Counted from the stretch's first letter, positions 15,122 through 24,664 are shown. The stretch is 48,561 bases of DNA from an uncultured Draconibacterium sp. (GCA_947492175.1 CANLMQ010000042.1:1-48561), one strand, 5' to 3'. The notes: generated from the letters alone by a model not told the origin. A program made the numbers and translations.

Positions 15122-18100
15122 TGTATAAGCAATTTGCCGTTATATGGATTTTAGTTCTAAAATTGGGATTGGCGGTTTGTGCGCAGAATCCTTCCCATGT
15201 TTCGGTAAAAATTATGAAACAAAATTTAGCCGCCCTGCCGGATGAGGTGGTAAATATTCCTTTATTTATAAAAAGTACGGCTACTGACGACTCGTTACCA
15301 GTGAAATTGGAGGTTACTATGCCCGATGGGTGGCGCCTGGTAACAAAAGTCGAATTAAATGTTTTAAGACCTGAGAAACAAGAATTCCTGGTAATTAGTG
15401 TTCGGATTCCCAATTCATGTGCAGTCGGCAACTATAATTTAACAGTTAGGGTCAAGCGGTCGGACTCGGGAGAAACTCTTGCAGAAGGAACAAGTTCAAT
15501 AGATGTTAAGGAGGTGGAAAACATCTCCCTTCAGTTGATTGATTCGCCTGAAAACATTCGTGCCGGAGAAACTTTCAAAGCTCACTATCTTTTAAAAAAC
15601 CTGGGGAATTCTGAAAAAACAATTTTTATTGAAACCACCAATTGCGATGTTGACGGAGATGCAAATGTGCGTTTAATGCCAGGACAAACGGCCAAAATAA
15701 GTGTGGTAAAGAATATTTCAGAAGACCTTACTGTTGCTAAAAAAGAATTTATCACTGTTCGGGCGGTCTTGGCAGGCGATATTAAAGATCGTGTGTTTCA
15801 TCCCTTGTTTATTTTTCCTGTTAAAAGTGTAAAGAAGGACTTGTTTTTTCGTTATCCGGTCGATGCTTCTGTTTCCTATCTGTCCACGAATCAAAATAAT
15901 AAGTTTGAATCAGCCTGTCAGGTTGAAATTTCAGGAAATGGTTATCTTGATAAAGGATCAAAACATCATCTTGAATTTTTACTACGAGGGCCCAATAATG
16001 CGAATTTAAGTTACATGGGTTTATACGATCAGTACTATGTGGGATATTCGAATAAAAACCTGGAATTTACTGTTGGTGATCAGTCCTATAAATTTACACC
16101 ACTTACCGAGTCGTCGCGATACGGATTTGGAGTAGAAAACAGAGTAATTCTGAACAATGGGATTTCTGCCGGATTTATATATGTTAAGCCACGTTTTTAT
16201 AAAGATATTGAAAATGAAATGGCCGTTTACACGGGCTACGAAAAGGATGAATACAATAAGGTAGCTTTGTATGCAGTGCAAAAGAAGAATACCGGTATTG
16301 ATAATCCGGCTTATCTTTTTAGTTTAAATACTGCTTTACGGCCGTTTGAAAAAACAACCATAGAGCTGGAGGCGTCACGGGGATATCAGGGCGATGTGGC
16401 AGATAATGCCTACCGGGCAAATTTAAATACCCAGTTTTCTATCTTTAATATTGGTGGAAATTATAATTATGCAGGTAAAAATTACCCGGGATATTATAAT
16501 AATTCTACTTTTTATTCGGCGTCTTTTTCTGCTCAGCTCTTGCCAAAAATTAATGTTGGATTATATGCCCGTCAGGATTTTTCGAATGCCCAGTTGGATA
16601 CATTTTTTGTAACGGCACCTTATTCCCGATCATTCCAGTATTTTGTAAATTATAACATAGCGTCGCAAGTTTATCTTAAAATGTACTGGCGAGAAAGTGA
16701 GCGAAAAGATCGTCTTTCGGCAGAGAAGTTTCATTATGAAACACGCTCTTTAAACACGCTGTTTTCGCATAAGATAAAACGTTTTGCCTATTCATTGCAA
16801 GGCGCATATGGAAAAACAACAAATTTTATGCAGGCTGATGTTGCCAATAAACAAAATACGTATCGTATTTCCACTAATTTAAATTATCGGTTTAGTACAA
16901 AACATTCCGTTCGGGCATTTGGTACCTATTCAAATTTAAACAGTTTTGTGTCGGGCGAACAACGGGATTTTACAGCAGGAATGGCGGTTAATAGCCAAAT
17001 ATTTAAAAAGCTAAAAGCCAGTATTTATCTGCAGAATGCATATAATATCGATGATTATTATCGTAACCGGAATTTAATGCAGGCGCAACTCGATTATTCA
17101 TTTAAGAAAAACCATAACCTGATTATTCGTGCCTATAATACCCTGTTTAAAACAGAAACAGAAAATTCAGAATTTTTTATATCTGCAACTTATCACCAAC
17201 GCTTAGGGGTACCTTTAAAGCAAGTTGTGAAGGCTGGCGATGTATCGGGAAGAATTACTAATATTAGTGGCGATCCGGTTGAGGGTATTATCGTTTCCTT
17301 TTTAAACAAATCTGCCATAACAGGAGAAAACGGTGAATTCAGATTTCGTTCGGTTGTTCCCGGAGTTCATTTCTTAAATATTGATAAATCGAAGCTTGCC
17401 CTTGATGAGATGCCTGGTGTTCCAATGCCAATGCAGATTGAGGTTATTGAAAATGAAGAAACCAATATTAATATTGGAATAACAAAAGGTGTAAAACTTA
17501 CCGGGGAATTTGTATTAAAGGGAGCTGGTTCCGAAACCCTGAATCCCGGGAATATTGTATTGGAATTAAAAAGCGAATTTAAAGTCTACCGGATTACGGC
17601 AAATAATAAAGGTGAATTTTCGTTTCCGCTGGTATTGCCTGCAACCTGGTTCTTTAAAATCTACGAGAATTCATTGCCTAAAGGATTTGAGGTTGATAAG
17701 TTGTTGTATCAGTTTGATTTTAAGGCTGGAGATAACATAGATTTACCAATTGAAATTAGAAAGAAAAAGAGAAATATAATTTTTAAATCTCAAAATATTT
17801 CAGCGTTAAATAAAGCGAACGTTGGATTGAAAACGCTGTCTGTTTCAAATAAACCGAAGCCAGAATCACGGAAATATGAAAACGAAATATTTTATTCAAT
17901 TCAAATAGGTTCTTTTTCGAAACGAGTTGAAGCCGACTCTGATTTTTTTAAAGGGCATGGTTTTGATATTGAGAAACAAATAGATAACTTATACAAATAT
18001 TTTATTGGACGCTATACTTCGTTTAGTGAGGCAATTATTGAGAGAGATAAACTAAAATCGCAGTTCCGGGGAGCGTTTGTGGTTAAGTTTAAAAATAATA

Positions 18101-18126
18101 TGCCTGTCGGTAAAATTTATAAATAA
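15121..18126 (+). CDS. usher-like outer-membrane beta-barrel protein with C-terminal SPOR domain
   Basis: A 1001-aa protein. In order it has a signal peptide (about 1-21, ending AVCAQ) and two NEW3/Ig-like domains (about 34-230). A long region of alternating amphipathic strands rich in Tyr and Asn follows (about 240-700), fitting a large outer-membrane barrel. Next come a carboxypeptidase-regulatory-like domain (GDVSGRITNISGDPVEG, about 708-724), a second beta domain, and a SPOR domain (YSIQIGSFSKRVEADSDFF, about 925-943, to near the end). SPOR domains bind denuded peptidoglycan glycans, so the C-terminus probably reaches the cell wall. By context, between a chaperone-like protein and secreted subunits, it is a candidate usher. 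It is not a recognisable FimD/PapC homologue. Overlap with the upstream gene is 1 bp; the downstream gap is 5 bp. Confidence 0.7.
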   Translation: MYKQFAVIWILVLKLGLAVCAQNPSHVSVKIMKQNLAALPDEVVNIPLFIKSTATDDSLPVKLEVTMPDGWRLVTKVELNVLRPEKQEFLVISVRIPNSCAVGNYNLTVRVKRSDSGETLAEGTSSIDVKEVENISLQLIDSPENIRAGETFKAHYLLKNLGNSEKTIFIETTNCDVDGDANVRLMPGQTAKISVVKNISEDLTVAKKEFITVRAVLAGDIKDRVFHPLFIFPVKSVKKDLFFRYPVDASVSYLSTNQNNKFESACQVEISGNGYLDKGSKHHLEFLLRGPNNANLSYMGLYDQYYVGYSNKNLEFTVGDQSYKFTPLTESSRYGFGVENRVILNNGISAGFIYVKPRFYKDIENEMAVYTGYEKDEYNKVALYAVQKKNTGIDNPAYLFSLNTALRPFEKTTIELEASRGYQGDVADNAYRANLNTQFSIFNIGGNYNYAGKNYPGYYNNSTFYSASFSAQLLPKINVGLYARQDFSNAQLDTFFVTAPYSRSFQYFVNYNIASQVYLKMYWRESERKDRLSAEKFHYETRSLNTLFSHKIKRFAYSLQGAYGKTTNFMQADVANKQNTYRISTNLNYRFSTKHSVRAFGTYSNLNSFVSGEQRDFTAGMAVNSQIFKKLKASIYLQNAYNIDDYYRNRNLMQAQLDYSFKKNHNLIIRAYNTLFKTETENSEFFISATYHQRLGVPLKQVVKAGDVSGRITNISGDPVEGIIVSFLNKSAITGENGEFRFRSVVPGVHFLNIDKSKLALDEMPGVPMPMQIEVIENEETNINIGITKGVKLTGEFVLKGAGSETLNPGNIVLELKSEFKVYRITANNKGEFSFPLVLPATWFFKIYENSLPKGFEVDKLLYQFDFKAGDNIDLPIEIRKKKRNIIFKSQNISALNKANVGLKTLSVSNKPKPESRKYENEIFYSIQIGSFSKRVEADSDFFKGHGFDIEKQIDNLYKYFIGRYTSFSEAIIERDKLKSQFRGAFVVKFKNNMPVGKIYK

Positions 18127-18131
18127 TAGTA

Positions 18132-18701
18132 ATGATGAGAACGATACTTCGAGTTATATTCTTATTCTTGTTTGGAGGATATTTTTTTGTGCAGGACGCC
18201 AAAGCACAATGGAACTCTGATGGAGAACTGGAAGTGAATTTTAGAATTCCTCCCATTGCACTTCTTGACATTGAACCGGGAATAAATAATACAATAAGTT
18301 TTTCAGTTTCTACTGCAATAGAGTCAGGTGAATCGTTAAAGATTGAGAATGCGAGTAATGAAACGCTTTGGTTAAATTATTCATCAGCACTTGAAAACAA
18401 TTGGGGATCGCGCATTATAATAGCTCAAATAGTAGGTGAAAGTTTGCCCGAAGGAATTACTTTAAATGTAGAAGCTTCGCAGTATAGAGGAAATGGTGAA
18501 GGACAACTGGGGCAACCAACAGGTAAAGTAGCCTTGTCGAAGCAACCACGTACGATACTAAATGGAGTTGGAAACTGTTTTACAGGAGATGGAATTGGAA
18601 ATGGGCATTCGCTAACTTTTTCCATTGAGGTAGAAGACTATTCAAAGATATCTTCAGTGGGCGAATCGCTTACAATATTGTATACAATTAGCGACAATTA
18701 A
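18132..18701 (+). CDS. secreted surface-assembly subunit paralog 5
   Basis: A 189-aa protein with a signal peptide ending DAKAQ. It has RIPPIALLDIEPG, ETLWLNYSS, VGNCFTGDGIGNGHSLTFSI and a terminal LTILYTISDN. It is the most diverged of the Cys-containing members. Encoded 5 bp after the usher-like gene, it is probably made in smaller amounts than the separately promoted paralogs 1-3, as expected for an adaptor or base subunit (inference). Confidence 0.75.
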   Translation: MMRTILRVIFLFLFGGYFFVQDAKAQWNSDGELEVNFRIPPIALLDIEPGINNTISFSVSTAIESGESLKIENASNETLWLNYSSALENNWGSRIIIAQIVGESLPEGITLNVEASQYRGNGEGQLGQPTGKVALSKQPRTILNGVGNCFTGDGIGNGHSLTFSIEVEDYSKISSVGESLTILYTISDN

Positions 18702-18711
18702 TTTGTTAACT

Positions 18712-19215
18712 ATGAAAAGGTCATCATTAATACTTGTTATATTACTTTTGTGTATAATTTCTTCTGCCCAGCAATTGCAACTGGAAGTTAACGGAAGTGC
18801 TAATTTCGAAAACTCTGTGTTTGAAATCAGAGAAGCTGGACTGGATTTTTCTTCTGCCCTGGAAGTGCAATCATCCATCTTCTTAACCCTTCATCAGGGA
18901 GGTGGTTTTACCAAAAAGAATAATCCGAACAAAAAATGGCGAATCGCAATTTTTAAACAGGATGACTGGAATGATGATTTAAAACTGGAGGTTAAAAGAA
19001 CGGGCAAGGGCAATAATATTGGGAATAACGGAAAGCCGAATGTTCATGGAGGAGAAAATTATCAGGTTGTACGGAATACGGAAACCTGGTTTTTCGAAGG
19101 CAAGGGAGAAATACGTGATATCCCGTTAAGAATAAAATTAAGTGGAGTCTCGCTAAAAATGGGGGCCGGATCGCATAATAGCCGGATTGTTTTCACGGTA
19201 TATGATGGCTGGTAG
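18712..19215 (+). CDS. small secreted beta-rich protein, putative terminal component of the assembly locus
   Basis: A 167-aa protein with a signal peptide (LILVILLLCIISSAQQ). It lacks the GSCYTG and WLNY motifs but ends in RIVFTVYDGW, which corresponds in position and alternation to the YTxTD end strand of its neighbours. KKWRIAIFKQDDWNDDLKLE is its other distinctive segment. The ATG at 18712 is preferred to the TTG at 18703 because it starts the signal peptide. The gap to the upstream stop is 10 bp. It could be a tip protein or an accessory subunit; no family is recognised. Confidence 0.65.
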   Translation: MKRSSLILVILLLCIISSAQQLQLEVNGSANFENSVFEIREAGLDFSSALEVQSSIFLTLHQGGGFTKKNNPNKKWRIAIFKQDDWNDDLKLEVKRTGKGNNIGNNGKPNVHGGENYQVVRNTETWFFEGKGEIRDIPLRIKLSGVSLKMGAGSHNSRIVFTVYDGW

Positions 19216-19284
19216 CAGCTCGTTTCTAATTTATTTTTAGAAGTTTTGTCGGCTAATTTCTAAAAATTGAAAATTTCTGTCAAA

Positions 19285-19632
19285 ATGAATTTAAAAACTG
19301 TACTTGGTTGTGTTTTTCTTGTTTTTATAATGATCTCGTGCGAAGAGCGTGAGCGGGAGGAAGTGCTTATTCCGTCATGGCTAAAACCCCGGTTGATTGA
19401 GCTCGAAAATTCGGGAGAGTGTATTGGGTGTACAGTGCAACGATGGACCTATAAGGACGAGAACTTTTACCACGTTTATTGTGGTATATGGTCTTGCATC
19501 GATTGTGAAGTGTACAGGTATAACGGTGATCTTGTGGTTTGGGGAGAAAATATTGATCAATTGGATTATGAAAAGAATAAACACCGGCCGGTAAAAATAT
19601 GGGAATGCGGTGACGACCTCGGCACAAATTAA
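19285..19632 (+). CDS. small cysteine-rich lipoprotein
   Basis: A 115-aa protein with a lipoprotein signal peptide (VFLVFIMISC, Cys19). The mature part has two paired-cysteine clusters, SGECIGCT and YCGIWSCIDCEVYR, which could form disulfides or bind metal or haem, although no CxxCH is present. The start at 19285 is chosen over a TTG at 19267 because the signal peptide begins there. It lies 69 bp after the preceding gene with only a weak AT-rich hairpin between, so it may belong to the same operon. Function unknown. Confidence 0.6.
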   Translation: MNLKTVLGCVFLVFIMISCEEREREEVLIPSWLKPRLIELENSGECIGCTVQRWTYKDENFYHVYCGIWSCIDCEVYRYNGDLVVWGENIDQLDYEKNKHRPVKIWECGDDLGTN

Positions 19633-19666
19633 AAAGATTATCCTGGTTTAATCTGTGCTTCTCTTT

Positions 19667-21565
19667 TTACCATGCAAATTCAATGTCATAATCTTTAGGA
19701 TTTAAGTTCCACTTTTCAATCAGCCATTTTGCAGCACGCATGTCGTATTGATTTCGTGTATTCGATTCGGCATTGGCAATCATCTCAACAACTCCTTTTT
19801 GAATTTCGGGACTGCTTTCTTCAAGGCAATCAATTACATTTAATGCATGGCAGCGTGCAAATTCATTGGGATTTTTCAAAACAGATAATAGTGCTTTTTT
19901 AGCTATTTCTTTCTCATCTAAATTATATAAAGCTTCGGCAGCTACCGAAACAACATTTGCCGACTCGTCTGAAGTCGCTGTTTTTAACTCCTGAATAGCG
20001 GATTTCGACTTGTTGCCAAGAATCAATAGTCCGGAAACTCCCCAATAGCGCACGGCACTTTCATCGCTTTTTAGGTAGGTTTTTAATTTGTCAATATTTT
20101 CTGTTTTTCCCAGAGTTGCCATTTCTGCAGCTTCCATAATCTCTGGCAAATCTATTTTCCCCGTACGCATATAATCATACATTGGCATTTCCCCGGCACG
20201 GTTGATCAAGTCTGCTTCAGGAATAAAGCCGGTGTCGTTAATGCGAATTCCCCAGTTTTTATTGGCGGTTCGCATTCTTACAAGCACATCTTTATAATTG
20301 GGATCGCTGGCAAGGTTATTTACTTCCCAGGGGTCATTTTCTGTGTCATATAGTTCTTCAACAGGTTTTGTTTGCCAGAAAACACTTTGTGCTTCATTGC
20401 ATTTTCCATTTTCATATGCCTCTTTCCACGACCGGATAGAAGGAGCCCTGAACAAATATTCCAAACGTTGTCCGTAAATACGGTAAGGCATGTAGTTTCT
20501 TATGTAACGGTATTGCTGATCGCGCACTGCCCGGCACATGTCGTAGCGTTCGTCCATTCTCCCACGGAACATAAAAGCATATTCTGGATTATCAGTTTTT
20601 TGTTTACCCAGAAAAGCATGGCCTTGCAGGTAGTCAGGAATATCAACACCGGCAATACTTAAAAGAGTTGGCACCAGATCAACAAACGATATTAAGCGGT
20701 TTACTTTGGTTCCCGGTTGTTTTTCGGGGAAGAGGTATTTGTGTTTTTCAGGAATACAAACAATAAAAGGTACACGGGTGCCGGTTTCGTACACATAACG
20801 TTTACTGCGGGCTACCACACCGCCGTGGTCGCCATAATAAAAGACAATGGTGTTTTCGGCCAGGCCTGCATCATCCAACTCTTTTAGCCATTCCCCAATC
20901 TGAGTATCCATATCTTCTACTTTGTCGTTGTATTGTGCCCAGTCGTGTTTAATTTCGGTTGTGGCAGGTTGGTACGGAGGAATAGGAACTTTATCCGGAT
21001 TGTGACGTAGCTTCTCGTTTGGAATAGATTTGTGAATACTGCTTTCGTGAGAGATTGTGGTATTAAATACTGCAAAAAACGGTTTCCCTTCCGGTCGGTT
21101 TTTCCAGTGTGCTTTTTTGTCGCATTGGTCCCAAATGTTTTGGGCATCAACACTATTTGTATTATAATCTGTTTTGCTGTTATTGGTACAATAGTAACCA
21201 GCTTCGCGCAAATATACCGGATAAGGAACCACCTTTTGGGAAAGCGGATAGTAGCTGCGCATATGTTGTGCTCCGTTTGAACATGCGTAAACTCCTGTTA
21301 AAATTGTATTTCGTGCAGGAGCGCAAACAGGAGCATTGGCGTAAGCATGTGTATATAAAAAACCTTCTGAAGCCAGTTTGTCAAGATTTGGGGTTGTTGC
21401 GAATGTATCTCCATAACATCCTAAAAAAGGACTGTTATCTTCGCTTGTTAACCACAAAATGTTTGGTAGTTCTTCAGGTGTTTTATCCTGGCAACCTGAG
21501 ATTGCTGAATAAATAAATATAACTGCAAAGAAAAACAACAGCGAGTTTAGGTTTTTTAGATTCAT
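19667..21565 (-). CDS. lipoprotein sulfatase (alkaline phosphatase superfamily) with C-terminal HEAT-like repeats
   Basis: A 632-aa protein. It has a signal peptide with a lipobox (AISGC, Cys25) and metal ligands in LWLTSEDNSPFLGCYG (about 37-52). The sulfatase signature is VCAPARNTILTG, where Cys81 is the residue converted to formylglycine. A YYGDHGG motif lies mid-protein. Residues about 500-610 contain alpha-helical repeats of the HEAT type (VRYWGVSGLLILGNKSKSA and similar). It hydrolyses sulfate esters, probably of marine or host polysaccharides. Activity would need a maturase (anSME), which is not in this window. It is convergent with the gene at 19285. Confidence 0.88.
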   Translation of the reverse strand: MNLKNLNSLLFFFAVIFIYSAISGCQDKTPEELPNILWLTSEDNSPFLGCYGDTFATTPNLDKLASEGFLYTHAYANAPVCAPARNTILTGVYACSNGAQHMRSYYPLSQKVVPYPVYLREAGYYCTNNSKTDYNTNSVDAQNIWDQCDKKAHWKNRPEGKPFFAVFNTTISHESSIHKSIPNEKLRHNPDKVPIPPYQPATTEIKHDWAQYNDKVEDMDTQIGEWLKELDDAGLAENTIVFYYGDHGGVVARSKRYVYETGTRVPFIVCIPEKHKYLFPEKQPGTKVNRLISFVDLVPTLLSIAGVDIPDYLQGHAFLGKQKTDNPEYAFMFRGRMDERYDMCRAVRDQQYRYIRNYMPYRIYGQRLEYLFRAPSIRSWKEAYENGKCNEAQSVFWQTKPVEELYDTENDPWEVNNLASDPNYKDVLVRMRTANKNWGIRINDTGFIPEADLINRAGEMPMYDYMRTGKIDLPEIMEAAEMATLGKTENIDKLKTYLKSDESAVRYWGVSGLLILGNKSKSAIQELKTATSDESANVVSVAAEALYNLDEKEIAKKALLSVLKNPNEFARCHALNVIDCLEESSPEIQKGVVEMIANAESNTRNQYDMRAAKWLIEKWNLNPKDYDIEFAW

Positions 21566-21635
21566 TATTGGCTTATTTAGATTACCATCTAAATGTAGAA
21601 ATTAGAAAAATGAAAAGAAAATCATTTGGATGAAA

Positions 21636-22025
21636 TTACGCCATTATTTCCACGCGATTTCCGTCGGGATCAAGAAAAATACTTTCGTAAAAACCATCTC
21701 CGGTGGTTCGTGGTTCACTAATTATTTTAAAACCATCTTTTCGAAGTAACTCTGTAGTTTCAATTACTTTTGCCTTAGAGTCAACTTTTATTGCGAAATG
21801 AATATAGCCGGTAAATTGTTTTGCCGGATTATCTTTTGATTTGGGAATGCCCGGCATTTCCATTATTTCTAAACGGCAGTCGCCACCAAATGATAGAAAA
21901 TAGGAACGGTATTCGCGTGAATGATTATGGTAGATTTCGTTTGATGAGGCATCGAAGTAGTGCAAGTAAAAATTGCGAAGCCCTTCAAGATTATAAGTCC
22001 AGATTGCAAGGTGATCAATTCTCAT
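21636..22025 (-). CDS. VOC superfamily (glyoxalase/bleomycin-resistance-like) protein
   Basis: A 129-aa protein with the two beta-alpha-beta-beta-beta modules of the family. It starts RIDHLAIWTYNLEGLRNFY (His4) and includes GYIHFAIKV in the middle and FYESIFLDPDGNRVEIMA at the end with Glu metal ligands. It is probably a metal-dependent lyase or isomerase of unknown substrate. It stands between the sulfatase and HD genes in the same direction, with short gaps. Confidence 0.85.
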   Translation of the reverse strand: MRIDHLAIWTYNLEGLRNFYLHYFDASSNEIYHNHSREYRSYFLSFGGDCRLEIMEMPGIPKSKDNPAKQFTGYIHFAIKVDSKAKVIETTELLRKDGFKIISEPRTTGDGFYESIFLDPDGNRVEIMA

Positions 22026-22088
22026 AACATATAAAGTTTCTTATTCTAAAATTACGAAACCTTTAATTGAAATACCGAAAAGAATATG

Positions 22089-22745
22089 TTAAAAATTGCA
22101 ATCCCACTCGTTAAAAAACTGTTCAAGAAAATCTTCCATAAAACGATGCCGCGATTTTGCCAGATTTACTGCGGTTTGTGTGTTCAGCCTGTCTTTCAGT
22201 AACAGAAGCTTTTCGTAAAAATGATTGATTGTTGGAGCAGTGCTATTTCGGTAGGCTTCAAAAGTGTGGTGTAGCTCGGGTTTAACTACCGGATCGTACA
22301 TCAGACGGTTTTTATAACCTCCATAAGCAAATGTGCGTGCAACTCCAATGGCACCAATTGCATCCAGCCGGTCGGCATCTTGTACAATTTGTGCTTCCAA
22401 CGAAACGGCTTTGGTTTCTACACCTGCTCCTTTAAACGATACCTGCTCAATTATTTCCAATATCTTTTTTGCATTACTTTCTTTTAGATTGAGGCTTTCG
22501 AGCCACCTTTCTGTTTCCGAGTTTTCATTTGAATTTCTCAACTTCCAATCGTCTAAATCATGTAACAAGGCCGCCATTTCAACAATAAAAACATCGCCAC
22601 CTTCTTGTTTCGAAATTTTAAGAGCCAGATTTCTAACCCTGAACATATGCCACCAGTCATGTCCTGATCCTTCGCCTGTAAATTGTTGTTTTATAAAGTT
22701 TTCTGTTTGAGATAGAATCTCTTTTTGTCGAATATTGGAATACAT
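22089..22745 (-). CDS. HD-domain phosphohydrolase
   Basis: A 218-aa protein with GSGHDWWHMFRVRNLA (His29, His33), MAALLHDLDDWK (His62-Asp63) and VQDADRLDAIGAIGVARTF, the classic HD pattern of YedJ/YpgQ-type phosphohydrolases. Members act on nucleotides or phospho-compounds; the substrate is not predictable here. Length is typical. It may be cotranscribed with the downstream VOC gene (63-bp gap). Confidence 0.88.
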   Translation of the reverse strand: MYSNIRQKEILSQTENFIKQQFTGEGSGHDWWHMFRVRNLALKISKQEGGDVFIVEMAALLHDLDDWKLRNSNENSETERWLESLNLKESNAKKILEIIEQVSFKGAGVETKAVSLEAQIVQDADRLDAIGAIGVARTFAYGGYKNRLMYDPVVKPELHHTFEAYRNSTAPTINHFYEKLLLLKDRLNTQTAVNLAKSRHRFMEDFLEQFFNEWDCNF

Positions 22746-22985
22746 AATTCAAATTTTAGCCCTTAAAAATAGATTTTAAAAACTAAAAAAAGTTAATAAT
22801 ATTTGGGTGTTTTTGTAATAAGCAGTAAATCAGTGTCGTACAAAATGGATCGGATTGCTGTGCGATATTGGTCACACCGTTGCATTCTTGTTTTTTACTA
22901 TTTTAGCCCACTGTTTAAGGGACAGATATTGAGAGGGAAAGGAAATTCTTCTCGCAAAAATTATTACAGACTACAGGATACGAAT

Positions 22986-24650
22986 ATGATAGACGCATCG
23001 AAACTTACTTTGCCGGCATTGTTTTACAATTCGGTAGAGAAATTTGCAGATAAAACTTCGATTGTATTTGTGGGTGAAGAAAATTACACCTACAAAAAAA
23101 TGGGAGAAGATGTAGAATTACTGGCCGAACTACTTATGGAGCTCGGTGTTAAACATGGCGATAAAGTGGCTATTTTAGGAACAAACATGCCCAATTGGGG
23201 AAAGGCGTTTTTTGCGGTTTCTGTATTGGGTGCAATTGCAGTTCCCATTTTGCCCGATTTTCATCCAAACGAAATAAAAACCATAATCGAACATTCTGAA
23301 TCGAAACTTCTGTTTGTGTCGGAAGGTTTGTACAGGTCGGTTGACAAAGAGACGGCAGCTTTGGTGGAGACCATGATTATGATAGATAATTTTGCTATTG
23401 TACCAAAAGAAACGTCAGCCGATCAATTGCAGTCGTTAGAAACAGCTGTTCCGCAGGTAAAATGCAATTTTGTGCCGTTTGATGTGGATGAGCAGGATCT
23501 TGCATCGATTATTTATACATCGGGTACAACGGGGAATTCGAAAGGTGTAATGTTAACACATAAAAATCTTGCGTGGACGGCGCAGCAAAGCAGAACCTTA
23601 CAAAAAATTGAATCGGACGATCGGTTTATTTCGTTGCTGCCATTGTCGCATACACTCGAAAATACAGTAGGCTTTTTGCTGCCTATAATGTATGGAGCTT
23701 CGGTTCATTATCTTCGAAAACCACCGGTGCCTTCGGTTTTATTGCCGGCATTAAAAAAAGTAAAACCAACTGTTATGTTGTTGGTTCCGCTAATTATCGA
23801 GAAAGTGTACAAATCAAAAATACAACCCACTTTTCAGAAGAATGGATTGATGAAATTTCTTTCAACATTTGCTCCAACCCGAAAAATATTGCACAAACTG
23901 GCTGGCAAAAAATTATACGAAACTTTTGGTGGTAAATTGCGGTTTTTTGGAATAGGCGGGGCAAAGTTAGATACAGCGGTAGAACGCTTTTTATATGAAA
24001 GTGGTTTTCCTTATGCCATTGGTTATGGATTAACAGAAACGGCACCTTTATTATCAGGGGCAGTTCAGAAAAACAGGAAAATTGGTTCGGCCGGAATTGC
24101 CATGGAAGGTGTTCGTTTGCGTATTGCAAATCCCGATCCTGTAACCGGGGAAGGAGAGATTCAGGCGAAAGGCGAAAATGTAATGAAGGGGTACTACAAA
24201 GCGCCCGAAATTACAAAAGAAGTTTTTACCGAAGATGGCTGGTTCAGAACCGGCGATCGGGGCATGTTCGATAAGGATAATCTGCTTCATATAAAAGGAA
24301 GAATTAAGACAATGATTGTTGGTGCGAGCGGCGAAAATATTTACCCGGAAGAAATTGAATCGGTAATCAATAAAATGCGGTTTGTGTTGGAATCGCTGGT
24401 TGTTGAGAAAAAAGGGAAACTGGTAGCTATGATTCATTTGAACATGGAAGAAATTGAGGAAAACTTCAAACATATGAAAGAGGAAGCAAAACAATTTATT
24501 GCAGAAAAATCGGAAGAACTGTTACTGGAGATTCATAAAAAGGTAAATCAGGAGGTTAATAAATTCTCGCGAATTAACCAGGTTGTATTACAGCCCATTC
24601 CTTTTGAACGCACTCCGACCCGGAAAATTAAACGATTTTTATATTCATAA
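22986..24650 (+). CDS. long-chain acyl-CoA synthetase / AMP-dependent ligase
   Basis: A 554-aa enzyme that activates fatty acids through acyl-adenylates. It has the P-loop-like IIYTSGTTGNSKGVMLTHKN, GYGLTETAPLL, the adenylate motif GWFRTGDRG, and KGRIKTMIVGASGENIYPEE with the C-terminal catalytic Lys near RTPTRKIKRFL. The ATG at 22986 (MIDASKLTLP) is chosen because the open frame extending up to 22803 is not family-like and overlaps the likely promoter. It has its own terminator. Confidence 0.92.
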   Translation: MIDASKLTLPALFYNSVEKFADKTSIVFVGEENYTYKKMGEDVELLAELLMELGVKHGDKVAILGTNMPNWGKAFFAVSVLGAIAVPILPDFHPNEIKTIIEHSESKLLFVSEGLYRSVDKETAALVETMIMIDNFAIVPKETSADQLQSLETAVPQVKCNFVPFDVDEQDLASIIYTSGTTGNSKGVMLTHKNLAWTAQQSRTLQKIESDDRFISLLPLSHTLENTVGFLLPIMYGASVHYLRKPPVPSVLLPALKKVKPTVMLLVPLIIEKVYKSKIQPTFQKNGLMKFLSTFAPTRKILHKLAGKKLYETFGGKLRFFGIGGAKLDTAVERFLYESGFPYAIGYGLTETAPLLSGAVQKNRKIGSAGIAMEGVRLRIANPDPVTGEGEIQAKGENVMKGYYKAPEITKEVFTEDGWFRTGDRGMFDKDNLLHIKGRIKTMIVGASGENIYPEEIESVINKMRFVLESLVVEKKGKLVAMIHLNMEEIEENFKHMKEEAKQFIAEKSEELLLEIHKKVNQEVNKFSRINQVVLQPIPFERTPTRKIKRFLYS

Positions 24651-24664
24651 AATTAAATGTTTAG

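Noticed and set aside
22803..22985. Upstream extension of the acyl-CoA synthetase gene
   Set aside because: The extra 61 residues are not family-like and cover the probable promoter; the ATG at 22986 gives the normal N-terminus.
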